A stretch of DNA of 49,070 bases from Methanobacteriota archaeon (GTDB lineage Archaea; Thermoplasmatota; Poseidoniia; Poseidoniales; Poseidoniaceae), in the NCBI GenBank assembly GCA_002718195.1, contig PBDU01000011.1, positions 294,837 through 343,906 on the forward strand, in the 5' to 3' direction. Made by a program: the position numbers and the translations under genes. Positions 1 through 7,378 of this stretch are shown here, piece after piece. Under the pieces are notes generated by a model that saw nothing but the letters and a program-made list of their open reading frames with translations, was not told the origin of the DNA and searched no databases. Every line of letters starts with the position of its first letter. The stretch's first letter is position 1.

Positions 1-717
1 GGAGTTGAGAAATATCTGTGGTCTGGTAAAATAGCTGACAACACTGGTCAGTGTAGGATGAGCGCATGGCAGGATTTGCCTATTTCAGAAGATGACCTGC
101 CTGTTTGCGTTAAATTATCTGGAGTTAGGGTCAGAGCCTGGCAAGGAATCCCTGATATCACAGTAGATAGAGCCGACCAAGTCGAAGTCTTAGCCGACAC
201 TCCTTGGGAAGAGAAAGTTGATTTGAGTAATCAGGAGATTGAAATCAGCGTTTCAGAACTTGCCAGGGGCAGCGGTAGAATCGGTGTGAAGACTCAAGGC
301 GTTTTTGTTTCGATTAGAGACGACTCAGGTGTAATTATGAGATGTCCTGAATGCCGCAGAACTCTCAAAGACGGAGTATGTAGTATACACGGAGCAGTTG
401 AAGGTAACCAGGATATAAGGCTTAGATTTGTTATTGACGATGGCGCAGGTAATGTATCTGTTATCCTAAATAGCGAATGTACTCAAATGCTCTTGGGAAT
501 GAATGAAAAGGGCATTCAAGCAAGGGTAGAAGAAATGGGTGATGACGGATTTGTATCAGATCTCAGGAGACAATTTTTTGCTAAAATGTTGAGTGTGTCA
601 GGGCGTTTCTTGAAGGATGAAAATGGTTCGATGTTTATCGCTGACAAAGTTTCTTTGGTTGAGGAGGATGCTGTCATGATGGCTGCTGAAGTTAGAAATA
701 CATGGGGGTTGAACTGA
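1..717 (+). CDS. Replication protein A large subunit, C-terminal part (5' end outside window)
   Basis: Archaeal single-stranded DNA-binding protein of the RPA type, used in replication, repair and recombination. The frame is open to the first base of the window, so the N-terminus is missing. The first visible residues (WSGKIADNTGQCRMSAW) look like the end of an OB fold. A second region holds a zinc motif, CPEC followed by CSIH eight residues later, embedded in a C-terminal OB fold, as in archaeal RPA41/RPA1 proteins. An internal ATG at base 58 is not the real start, because homologous OB-fold sequence continues upstream of it. The stop is followed after one base by the ATG of the partner gene, so the two are almost certainly co-translated. 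The family call is from motif recognition; the number of missing OB folds cannot be seen. Confidence 0.85.
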   Translation, partial: GVEKYLWSGKIADNTGQCRMSAWQDLPISEDDLPVCVKLSGVRVRAWQGIPDITVDRADQVEVLADTPWEEKVDLSNQEIEISVSELARGSGRIGVKTQGVFVSIRDDSGVIMRCPECRRTLKDGVCSIHGAVEGNQDIRLRFVIDDGAGNVSVILNSECTQMLLGMNEKGIQARVEEMGDDGFVSDLRRQFFAKMLSVSGRFLKDENGSMFIADKVSLVEEDAVMMAAEVRNTWGLN

Positions 718-718
718 G

Positions 719-1639
719 ATGCAAGCAAGATCCAGATACGAGCGTAGCGCTTCATTCCACGTTTTTGCAAATGAATTCAGAGCTTCCACCTTGCATGAAA
801 AAGGTCCGGGAGAGTATGATCCATCATACCTCATTAGTCCTCTTGGTGCTAAAATCAACCGCATGGTAGTTTGTGGATTACTTGAAAGATTAGAGCAGAG
901 AGAAATGTCGAATGGTTCGTCTATACTTCAAGGACAAGTCAGAGATTGTTCAGGCGTATTCTTCTTCAGCATAGGTGATTATGCTCCAGATGCGGTTAAA
1001 GAGATTGGAAATCAGTGGTTAGAGCAAGTGGAAATAGGCGAAGTCCTGCACGTTGCTATGACAGTTAAGGCAAGATGGTATCAATCTGAAGATGGTGGAA
1101 TTTTTACTAGCATAAGACCTGAGGAAGTCACAACCATAGAGCCCTCAACTTACGCTCTATGGCTTGCGAGAACAAGTGAAGAAACGATGAAGAGAATAGA
1201 TTCTTACAATCTTTCATTAGAACTTGAGATTAACCATGATTCTTTTGAACAAGGTGGAATTCCAAATCATCTAATCGATGGATTGCTACAATCAAGGTCA
1301 CATTATGATAGTGTTGAAGTGGAGTCATTCAAAATGAATGTTTACCAAGCACTGGATATCTGTGAGGGTAATGTTTCAAGCGCAAGAGCAGAGCCACAAA
1401 TGGTAGAAATGTCAGATTCTGAGGCAATTCAAGCAAGTCCAAGCACTGAAATCGAAAAAGTAATTCTTGAATTGATTGGACAACTCGACCAAGGAAATGG
1501 AGTAGACTCTGAAACAATATCCAGAAATCTTGCAGCAAGAGGATACTCTGGAAATGAGGTATACGATATACTTGAATCATTGATTGATGATTCAGGTAAG
1601 TTAGTCGAACCAAAGTTTGGATGGTACAAACTGGCATGA
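719..1639 (+). CDS. RPA-associated protein (RPA small-subunit-like, COG3390 type)
   Basis: 306-residue partner of the RPA gene just upstream, separated by one base. The N-terminal part (about residues 15-150) is an OB-fold segment of the kind found in archaeal RPA-associated proteins, with a SILQGQVRDCSGVFFFSIG strand pattern. The last 60 residues (about 245-306) have a helix-turn-helix/winged-helix look, with a terminal GWYKLA strand, resembling the C-terminal winged helix of RPA32. An acidic low-complexity linker joins the two. In euryarchaea the two genes usually form one operon and their products a complex. The assignment rests on context plus domain order; exact family membership was not searched. 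Confidence 0.75.
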   Translation: MQARSRYERSASFHVFANEFRASTLHEKGPGEYDPSYLISPLGAKINRMVVCGLLERLEQREMSNGSSILQGQVRDCSGVFFFSIGDYAPDAVKEIGNQWLEQVEIGEVLHVAMTVKARWYQSEDGGIFTSIRPEEVTTIEPSTYALWLARTSEETMKRIDSYNLSLELEINHDSFEQGGIPNHLIDGLLQSRSHYDSVEVESFKMNVYQALDICEGNVSSARAEPQMVEMSDSEAIQASPSTEIEKVILELIGQLDQGNGVDSETISRNLAARGYSGNEVYDILESLIDDSGKLVEPKFGWYKLA

Positions 1640-1648
1640 TAATACACC

Positions 1649-1656
1649 ATTATATT
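1649..1656 (+). promoter_or_regulatory. TATA-like box for the pilus operon
   Basis: ATTATATT lies between the RPA operon and the next gene, about 40 bases before the ATG at 1697. A transcript starting about 25 bases downstream would carry a short leader containing the GGGGAG ribosome binding site at 1687-1692. This suggests that the small protein and the three secretion genes form a unit separate from the RPA genes. Confidence 0.4.
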
Positions 1657-1696
1657 CAAATCCCGTATCAACCCTCAAGTGAATAGGGGAGAGCAG

Positions 1697-2050
1697 ATGG
1701 CCGGCATGGATTTCTTTATTCGCCCAGCGAACGCAATGACAAGTGCAGATTGGATTAGGATTGAAAACGCAGACATCTCAGTCAGCATACAAAGAAGGAT
1801 TACCAGAACGGTAACCAGGGGCGGGGAAGCCGATGATTTGGATGACGAGGGTGCAGAATCCGCTGTTTACACTATCAAGGGACTGATAAATGTCGATGAA
1901 TACAAGCGTGTCATGAAAATGTTCAGGACTGGGCAACCATTCATTCACGATCCATTTGAAGAAAGAGATGTCAAGACTGTCTTTTCATCAATAAAATACG
2001 AAGGCTCCTCAGAAAAGTTTGAGTTTGTCCTGATTGAAGATTTAGCTTGA
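1697..2050 (+). CDS. Uncharacterized 117-residue protein, first gene of a Tad-like pilus operon
   Basis: I do not recognise this protein. It is short, mixed-charge and mostly beta-strand in character, has no signal peptide or membrane segment, and has an acidic patch (residues about 37-43, EADDLDDEG). The C-terminal half contains FIHDPFEERDVKTVFSS followed by a strand ending in FVLIEDLA. The ATG at 1697 is preferred because GGGGAG lies five bases upstream; a GTG at 1679 would add six residues. The stop is nine bases before the TTG of the TadB-like gene, which places it in the same operon, so a role with the pilus or secretion machine is plausible but inferred. The compact strand-rich layout also recalls small phage tail proteins; this is only an impression. 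Confidence 0.6.
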   Translation: MAGMDFFIRPANAMTSADWIRIENADISVSIQRRITRTVTRGGEADDLDDEGAESAVYTIKGLINVDEYKRVMKMFRTGQPFIHDPFEERDVKTVFSSIKYEGSSEKFEFVLIEDLA

Positions 2051-2059
2051 GGTGAGGAT

Positions 2060-2641
2060 TTGAGGAAGTTAGACGAAGCAAGAGAATTACTCTATGTTAT
2101 TCGCTCGCTTGATGTTTTAATGTCCTCTGGAGTAGGTCTTGAAGAAGCTCTATTCACAATCGGTAGGGGCGGCTATGGAGTAATTTCAGAGGACTTTGCA
2201 GAAGTAATGGAGAAACTCAACAAGGGTAAATCAAGAGGTCTTCCGGCTGAAATTCAGGGTCTTAAAAAGAGAGCCGAGACTGATGGCTACACTAGATTAC
2301 TCAACACTGTTTATACCAATATAACTCAAAATACAGACATACTTGAGACGCTTAAAAAATTAGGAAATCGTCTTGAAGAAGAGCGTACAACTTCTATGAA
2401 AGATTACCAAGAAGCACTCGGTTCATTGCCAGAAACATTACTTTCACTTGGAATGATTAGTCCGATTATATTGTCTGTTCTTGGTGTACTTCCTCAAATA
2501 TTAGACCAGGATCTATCTGCTTTCCTCAGTCTTCCAGACACTGCAATCATTAACGCAATCGTCAACGGAGGGTTGGTTTTTACTTTGATAGCAATGGCAG
2601 GAATTGGCTACAAAGCCCACTCAAAAGACCCGGGGTTGTGA
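2060..2641 (+). CDS. Type II/IV secretion platform protein, TadB-like (GspF domain)
   Basis: 193-residue inner-membrane platform subunit. The N-terminal 130 residues form the helical cytoplasmic T2SSF domain (for example SLDVLMSSGVGLEEALFTIG, the recurrent motif of GspF/TadB/FlaJ proteins). Two membrane segments follow (about 133-155 and 168-188). The start is a TTG at 2060 with GGTGAG at 2051-2056. At 193 residues it is half the size of a FlaJ protein, and the next gene supplies a second platform subunit. This split TadB/TadC arrangement is typical of Tad and archaeal EppA-dependent pili rather than the archaellum. Its likely job is to couple the ATPase downstream to pilin extraction from the membrane. 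Confidence 0.72.
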   Translation: MRKLDEARELLYVIRSLDVLMSSGVGLEEALFTIGRGGYGVISEDFAEVMEKLNKGKSRGLPAEIQGLKKRAETDGYTRLLNTVYTNITQNTDILETLKKLGNRLEEERTTSMKDYQEALGSLPETLLSLGMISPIILSVLGVLPQILDQDLSAFLSLPDTAIINAIVNGGLVFTLIAMAGIGYKAHSKDPGL

Positions 2642-2645
2642 TATT

Positions 2646-3380
2646 TTGGTGGTCTTCAGAATTATTGAATCCTTCAACGATTCTCCACTTGCCCTCTACC
2701 TCCTGATTATTGGAATTGCCTGTTCATTTGGTGGAATTCCACCAATGCTTGAGAGAAAAAGGAGACGTTCAATTGAAAATGCCCTACCTGGATTCCTAGA
2801 GGCAATGTCTGATGGTGTCGGTGCAGGACTTGGTCTTCAAGAAGTGATGATGGAGCAATCTAGGTTACAAACAGGTCCCTTAGGTAGTCTATTGTCCGAG
2901 GCTCTTTCTACAAGTCAAGTGACATCTTTTGATGAGTCACTAAGCGCATTTGCGACATCTTCTAGGTCAGCCCAGGTGCAAAGGGTTACTCAATTAATCC
3001 AGACAGCAGTTGAGCACAATGCTCCTCTACAATCAATCCTATTCGATCTTGCTCATGATTACGAGAGGCTAAATGACCTAATCAATGATAGAGAAAAGAA
3101 TTTGACCGGTATTGCGATGACTATTGTACTGTTTGTAAGTTTAGGCTTGCCCGGTGTAATTGCAGTGATTGTTGGACTATTTGCTCCTGCCTCTCAAGGA
3201 TTCCAATTGTCTAATTTCAACAATACATTTGCTGCCTTCTTTGGTGTTGCTAGTTTGATTGCAGTTGCAACATCGGCAAGAATGCTAGGTAGATTCAGAG
3301 AAAACGCATGGTTTTTCCCATTCTGGTTTGCACTCTCCATGATGCTTTATCATGGAGCGGTTCTGATGATTGGAGGATGA
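2646..3380 (+). CDS. Type II/IV secretion platform protein, TadC-like (GspF domain)
   Basis: Second platform subunit of the pilus machine, about 244 residues. It has an N-terminal membrane segment (about residues 13-32), a cytoplasmic T2SSF helical domain with MSDGVGAGLGLQEVM matching the family's first-helix motif, and three C-terminal hydrophobic segments (LTGIAMTIVLFVSLGLPGVI, the FFGVASLIAVA region and the last 25 residues). The start is uncertain: TTG at 2646 or GTG at 2649 follow the upstream stop by four to seven bases and have GGGG about ten bases before them, whereas a TTG at 2604 would overlap the previous gene by 38 bases. The ATPase gene begins four bases after this stop. Confidence 0.7.
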   Translation: MVVFRIIESFNDSPLALYLLIIGIACSFGGIPPMLERKRRRSIENALPGFLEAMSDGVGAGLGLQEVMMEQSRLQTGPLGSLLSEALSTSQVTSFDESLSAFATSSRSAQVQRVTQLIQTAVEHNAPLQSILFDLAHDYERLNDLINDREKNLTGIAMTIVLFVSLGLPGVIAVIVGLFAPASQGFQLSNFNNTFAAFFGVASLIAVATSARMLGRFRENAWFFPFWFALSMMLYHGAVLMIGG

Positions 3381-3384
3381 ATAA

Positions 3385-4629
3385 ATGGCACAACACATAC
3401 TAGAACAATACGGACATGTTACAATTTACAAAGAAGACGGTCACCCTGCACCTTACTATCACTATGATGGTCCAATAGAAGCAAATCCGTACGGTGATTT
3501 AGCCGCTCTCTTTCAAGATGATCAATTGGAAGAAGTGATGTACAATGGTGGTGCACAATCGGTAAAAGTAGCGCACAGGGAACACGGAATGTGCCAATCA
3601 AACATCTGGATTGATGATGAATCTGGATTACAAATAGCCAAGAATATCGCTTCTTACACTAATGTTCCTTTGGGTGATGGTCCTGGTTTAGTTCCAATTT
3701 TCGATGGCAGATTGCCAGATGGCTCACGTGTAAATGGAACAATACCTCCAGTTTCTCCCGATGGTCCTACATTGACTATTCGTAAATTCAAAGAAGACCC
3801 CCTCACTATGATTAATCTAATCAAGTTCGGAACAGTTAATCTAAGGCTTGCTGCAATGATGTGGGTTTGGATTGAAGGGTTGGATTCAAGGCCTGCAAAC
3901 TTCGTCATAGCAGGTGGTACTGGTTCTGGTAAAACCACGACTTTGAATTGTTTAGGAATGTATATCCCTTGGGATAGAAGATTGTTAACAGTAGAAGACA
4001 CTGCTGAATTGCAGGTATACCACGACCACTGGCTAAGGATGGAAACGAGAAGAGAAAGGCCAGATGGAACTCCTGAGGTCGACATGAATGACTGTCTAAA
4101 ATCAAGCCTAAGAATGAGACCTGACAGAATCATTGTCGGTGAAGTGCGTGGGTCAGAAGCCGCAACTTTGCTTACTGCAATGAACACTGGACACGATGGC
4201 TCATTCGGTTCTCTGCACGCAAATACTGCTCAGGAGACTGTTACAAGGATGATTAATCCACCGATGAACGTTCCTCCAATTATGTTAACTGGACTTGATC
4301 TAATTATCATTCAAGCAAGACTTCACGTCAATGGAAGAACCGCTAGGAAAATTATCGAAGTTGCAGAAATAGCAGGAATGGAAGGATCTAAGCCTCGTCT
4401 GAATGCTATTTGGAAATATAATGCAGCCACAGATAAGATAGAAGAAACGGGAATCCCATCTAAGTTTAGAGAAACAATCTGTAATGCTGCTGGTGTAACT
4501 CCTGATTACTTTGAATCTGTTGTCCAAGAAAGAATGGGTATTTTACAACAATTGATTGATAGGGACATCACTGATATCCAATCTGTAACAAAGATAATTC
4601 AAAATTACTACTCTCAAAGAGATCATTGA
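3385..4629 (+). CDS. tadA: Secretion/pilus assembly ATPase, TadA (VirB11/GspE) family
   Basis: 414-residue hexameric ATPase that powers pilus assembly at the cytoplasmic membrane. All family motifs are visible: Walker A GGTGSGKT at 177-184, Asp box EDTAELQ at 204-210, Walker B RIIVGEVRG at 248-256 and the His box GHDGSFGSLHAN at 269-280. An arginine-containing N-terminal domain precedes them. The protein lacks the long N-terminal domain of GspE and is closest in layout to TadA/CpaF and archaeal pilus ATPases. It is the last gene of the unit that starts at 1697. No prepilin peptidase is present here; a pilin-like gene lies about 6 kb downstream at 10776. Confidence 0.85.
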   Translation: MAQHILEQYGHVTIYKEDGHPAPYYHYDGPIEANPYGDLAALFQDDQLEEVMYNGGAQSVKVAHREHGMCQSNIWIDDESGLQIAKNIASYTNVPLGDGPGLVPIFDGRLPDGSRVNGTIPPVSPDGPTLTIRKFKEDPLTMINLIKFGTVNLRLAAMMWVWIEGLDSRPANFVIAGGTGSGKTTTLNCLGMYIPWDRRLLTVEDTAELQVYHDHWLRMETRRERPDGTPEVDMNDCLKSSLRMRPDRIIVGEVRGSEAATLLTAMNTGHDGSFGSLHANTAQETVTRMINPPMNVPPIMLTGLDLIIIQARLHVNGRTARKIIEVAEIAGMEGSKPRLNAIWKYNAATDKIEETGIPSKFRETICNAAGVTPDYFESVVQERMGILQQLIDRDITDIQSVTKIIQNYYSQRDH

Positions 4630-4660
4630 GATCCATTAGGACCCTTCTGGTATTATTCCC

Positions 4661-4688
4661 AACTCTCTAGAGTTGCGTGTATTTTTTT
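4661..4688 (+). terminator. Hairpin plus T-run behind the pilus operon
   Basis: AACTCT and AGAGTT (4661-4666 and 4669-4674) form a perfect six-base stem, followed eight bases later by seven T residues (4682-4688). It lies just past the tadA stop and overlaps the end of the convergent minus-strand gene. Archaeal termination mainly needs the T-tract, so the stem may be incidental. Confidence 0.35.
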
Positions 4689-5026
4689 GATGAACCCCTA
4701 GATTTCTCAACAGGATATTTCTTCTTATTTGATTCAATTTTATTCTCAATAAGATCTATGATATCTAAGTTTAGAACACTACACAATCTTAGTGAGTAAA
4801 TGACTACATCTGCGATTTCATTACCAATGCTCTCTGTTAGAGATTCATCTTTCAAAACCTCTTCAACGCTAGGATTTGTCCATTGTATTGTTTCATTCAA
4901 TTCAGCTGCTTCAATTGAGATGGATGCTGCTAAATTTTTCACGCTATGAAATTGATTCCAGTCTCGCTGCTCAGTAAATTCGTTGATTTTGGATAATGTT
5001 TGCTCAAGTCTGCTTGGAGATTGCAC
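4667..5026 (-). CDS. MazG-like nucleotide pyrophosphohydrolase (dCTPase/RS21-C6 type)
   Basis: 119-residue all-alpha NTP pyrophosphatase that likely hydrolyses (d)NTPs to monophosphate and pyrophosphate as pool cleaning. The metal-binding EExxE-type helix is visible as EAAELNE (residues about 38-44), and the second acidic helix as NEIADVV (about 67-73). The C-terminal KKYPVEKSRGSSKKY is the typical lid/tail of the DCTPP1 (RS21-C6) subgroup, where KYP precedes a short basic end. Length matches the family. The gene converges with the pilus operon and its stop overlaps that operon's putative terminator. Substrate preference cannot be read from sequence. Confidence 0.85.
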   Translation of the reverse strand: MQSPSRLEQTLSKINEFTEQRDWNQFHSVKNLAASISIEAAELNETIQWTNPSVEEVLKDESLTESIGNEIADVVIYSLRLCSVLNLDIIDLIENKIESNKKKYPVEKSRGSSKKYTQL

Positions 5027-5077
5027 ATTACCGCCAATCTATCCAAGCGTAAAACCATTTCAATAAAATAAATGGAT

Positions 5078-5452
5078 TTAGGTTATGATTGTTTGAACCA
5101 TCTCTACTTTTGGCTTACTTACTATCGCTCTAATTCCAAATATCAAGTACAATAACGCAGGCACAAAATGAAGAGCAACGTACCATAAAAGGTCTGGTCG
5201 CGTTGGAACCACGGCAAAAGTTGCTTGGGCTCCCGCAAGAATTGCCAATATTCCGAATACTATTGACCCAGGACGGGTGGCAGGAATGGCGAGTATGATG
5301 AAACCAATTATGTAAATTGGAATGCACAGAATTGTTAGCATGCTAGCGCTGAATATACGGCAGGATTCAGTATCGGCACACATAGCACTTACTGGTGCTG
5401 GCAGGAAAAGGAGAACTGCAATAAATAGTAGCAAAGCAATACGGATTCTCAC
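5078..5452 (-). CDS. Small membrane protein with signal peptide, unknown function
   Basis: 124 residues. An N-terminal hydrophobic stretch ending in APVSA looks like a Sec signal peptide. A short loop with two cysteines (C24, C31) may be disulfide-bonded outside. Three further hydrophobic segments follow (about 36-58, 62-80 and 85-107) before a short polar tail. I do not recognise the family. The start is a GTG at 5452 with no clear ribosome binding site. The MazG-like gene is 51 bases downstream; that gap contains CCATTT and AAATGG arms (5055-5060, 5070-5075) around an A/T-rich core that could hold the MazG promoter. Confidence 0.6.
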   Translation of the reverse strand: MRIRIALLLFIAVLLFLPAPVSAMCADTESCRIFSASMLTILCIPIYIIGFIILAIPATRPGSIVFGILAILAGAQATFAVVPTRPDLLWYVALHFVPALLYLIFGIRAIVSKPKVEMVQTIIT

Positions 5453-5535
5453 ATCTTATTGCAGAAAGTTTGCTTTGAAGAAACCATTGGTTGATTGTCA
5501 AAAATTATTTCTAAAAACTACTAATCTCTTATAAT

Positions 5536-7254
5536 TCAAAGTAGGTTAAGCCTGTTGATAACATCATCTGCTCTATCAAGACGTGATTTTGCAGATTCAA
5601 GATTTGAGAGCCTTTCATCACTATCTACATTCTTTTCATGTTCAATCTTTTCAGGCGATTTGAATTCTTTTACCAGGTCCTGTAGCTCGTTAATTATTGC
5701 ATCAACCTGTGAATCACTAACCATTATTCCAGGAGCAAGTCTTGGGATTTCACTAGGTGAGATATAACCGAGTTCAGACCCTACTATGCCCGCACAGGCG
5801 AGTACTCTGGGTCGCACGTTGTTTGTGTTTACGGCATAGCCTCTATTCTCCAAGAATCGGATCATCAGGGCTTGTTTTGCAGCAGAAAATACTGCTTCGC
5901 CATCATCTAGTACCGCTTCAACCAAATCCTCAAAACCTCCCAAGTTCTTTTCCAATTTGTTCAATGTAGTTTGTTCATCCATGCTCAAATGTACAGCACC
6001 ATGTTGTAAAATTCTGGCAAGCCTTTGTCTTCTTGCAGTAGCAGGATCTTGGAGTGCCTCTGATTCTGAAATGTCTAAATGCAAATCGTACAGAGCATGA
6101 ATTCTTCCAGAAATTGATGGAATCAATGTATCAAGACCCAAATCTCTCGCTCTCTGCTCAAACTTTACTCTGCCTTTGATTACATCTCCCGCAGTCTCCT
6201 GAACGATTTCTGAGACCGAATCTCTGAGTTGTGGTCTGACATTTTCGAAGATTCTGAGATTTTCTCTTTCTCTCCAACTTGATGCAGACTTTTGCACAGA
6301 GTCACTTTCTATAGACTTCATCAAGTCCATTTCCTTGAGAGTGTGGTGAATGAATTCTCTGTTATCCTGTGTTGAAACGTCAAAGCCATGGTTGGCAAGG
6401 CTATCTATGAATGCCTTGACATCTTCTGCATCTGAAATTTTACCAACTACTAGGAAATCTCTTGCAGCTGCCTTAATTTCTGCAAGCCTTGGCTCCAAAT
6501 TATCATTTTCAATTGGATTGAGTGGTGCTGGAAGTCCGCTGAATTCCTTAGATTCAATCGTTGTGTTAGTTTCAAGACCAGCGTTCAATGGCTCCTCTAG
6601 TAGAGTCCTTATTTCCACTAATTCTTCAGTGCTAGGTGGTTCTAAATCGAACATATCATCGTGCGTTTCTAGTTCAGTTTCTACAACTACCTCTGGAGAT
6701 ATATTTTCCGAAGTTTGAATTGTTTCAGCCGAAACCATCAATTCTGAATCATTTTCTGAGAACGTAGGGATAGAGGGAAGGCTATGCCTATTGCCTCTTT
6801 TAAGCGACTTTTTGATCATTCCCCATGCTTTTTCTTCTGAGGATAGAACGCCTGCAACTCTGAACATCAACTCATTTTTATTGCCAGAGAGAGGCAAAGA
6901 AAGCGACCTGCACAAAGCATGCAGGTCATCCTTTGTCATCGTCTCTAATTTAGAAACAGTCAGTGCTTTTGGGTCATGGTTCAAATGAAGCCATAATCGC
7001 TGTCTTCTGACTCTAATCGATCCTGATTTTTTAATACCAAAAACTCCAAGAATTTCTCCTAACTCAGCATTTTTTATCTCCCTAATGCCGGAATCCGAGA
7101 AATCCCAATCATTCAAAATCAAATCTCTAATCAATCTGGCTCTAAGATGTTCGACAGAACCGTTCTTTGGTAGATTGTAGGTTACAGCAATTTGCCTCAA
7201 ATCATCAAGTTTAGCTTGATATAATTCGTTGAGAAGGTCGATTTTATCGTCCAT
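5536..7254 (-). CDS. Protein with three tandem SAP-like domains, function unknown
   Basis: 572 residues. Three helix-extended loop-helix SAP-like modules are recognisable near the N-terminus: about residues 14-45 (AKLDDLRQIAVTYNLPKNGS), 58-92 (IKNAELGEILGVFGIKKSGS) and 101-137 (MTKDDLHALCRSLSLPLSGN). SAP domains usually bind DNA, so a chromatin, repair or transcription role is likely but inferred. A long acidic linker (about 150-260), an alpha-helical body and a C-terminal coiled coil with heptad-like leucines complete it. The ATG at 7254 is favoured because GGTGAT lies just upstream; a GTG at 7266 would add four residues. It follows the HemC-like gene on the same strand with a 122-base gap that holds two inverted repeats. 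Confidence 0.7.
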   Translation of the reverse strand: MDDKIDLLNELYQAKLDDLRQIAVTYNLPKNGSVEHLRARLIRDLILNDWDFSDSGIREIKNAELGEILGVFGIKKSGSIRVRRQRLWLHLNHDPKALTVSKLETMTKDDLHALCRSLSLPLSGNKNELMFRVAGVLSSEEKAWGMIKKSLKRGNRHSLPSIPTFSENDSELMVSAETIQTSENISPEVVVETELETHDDMFDLEPPSTEELVEIRTLLEEPLNAGLETNTTIESKEFSGLPAPLNPIENDNLEPRLAEIKAAARDFLVVGKISDAEDVKAFIDSLANHGFDVSTQDNREFIHHTLKEMDLMKSIESDSVQKSASSWRERENLRIFENVRPQLRDSVSEIVQETAGDVIKGRVKFEQRARDLGLDTLIPSISGRIHALYDLHLDISESEALQDPATARRQRLARILQHGAVHLSMDEQTTLNKLEKNLGGFEDLVEAVLDDGEAVFSAAKQALMIRFLENRGYAVNTNNVRPRVLACAGIVGSELGYISPSEIPRLAPGIMVSDSQVDAIINELQDLVKEFKSPEKIEHEKNVDSDERLSNLESAKSRLDRADDVINRLNLL

Positions 7255-7297
7255 GCCTATCACCAATAAAACCTGTTTTTCTCAAACAGTATATGTT

Positions 7298-7332
7298 ATT
7301 TCGCAAAGATTTTCTCAATATTGCTGCGAAAT
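7298..7332. repeat. Inverted repeat upstream of the SAP-domain gene
   Basis: ATTTCGCA (7298-7305) and TGCGAAAT (7325-7332) are perfect eight-base arms separated by 19 bases. The element lies 44-78 bases before the SAP gene start, where an operator would sit. The function is unknown. Confidence 0.45.
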
Positions 7333-7356
7333 AGGGGTGATTTTCAACCTCGGAAT

Positions 7357-7378
7357 GAATTTTTCAATTGGAAAATTC
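7357..7378 (-). terminator. A/T-rich palindrome at the end of the HemC-like gene
   Basis: GAATTTT and AAAATTC arms form a near-perfect palindrome overlapping the stop codon of the minus-strand gene ending at 7377. Read on the minus strand, it carries a run of T residues inside the stem, so it could end transcription or mark an mRNA 3' end. The gap to the next gene is 122 bases, long for this genome, which supports a transcript boundary. Confidence 0.3.

Noticed and set aside
3654..4187. Minus-strand 177-residue frame inside tadA
   Set aside because: It is antisense to all catalytic motifs of the ATPase and shows no family signal.
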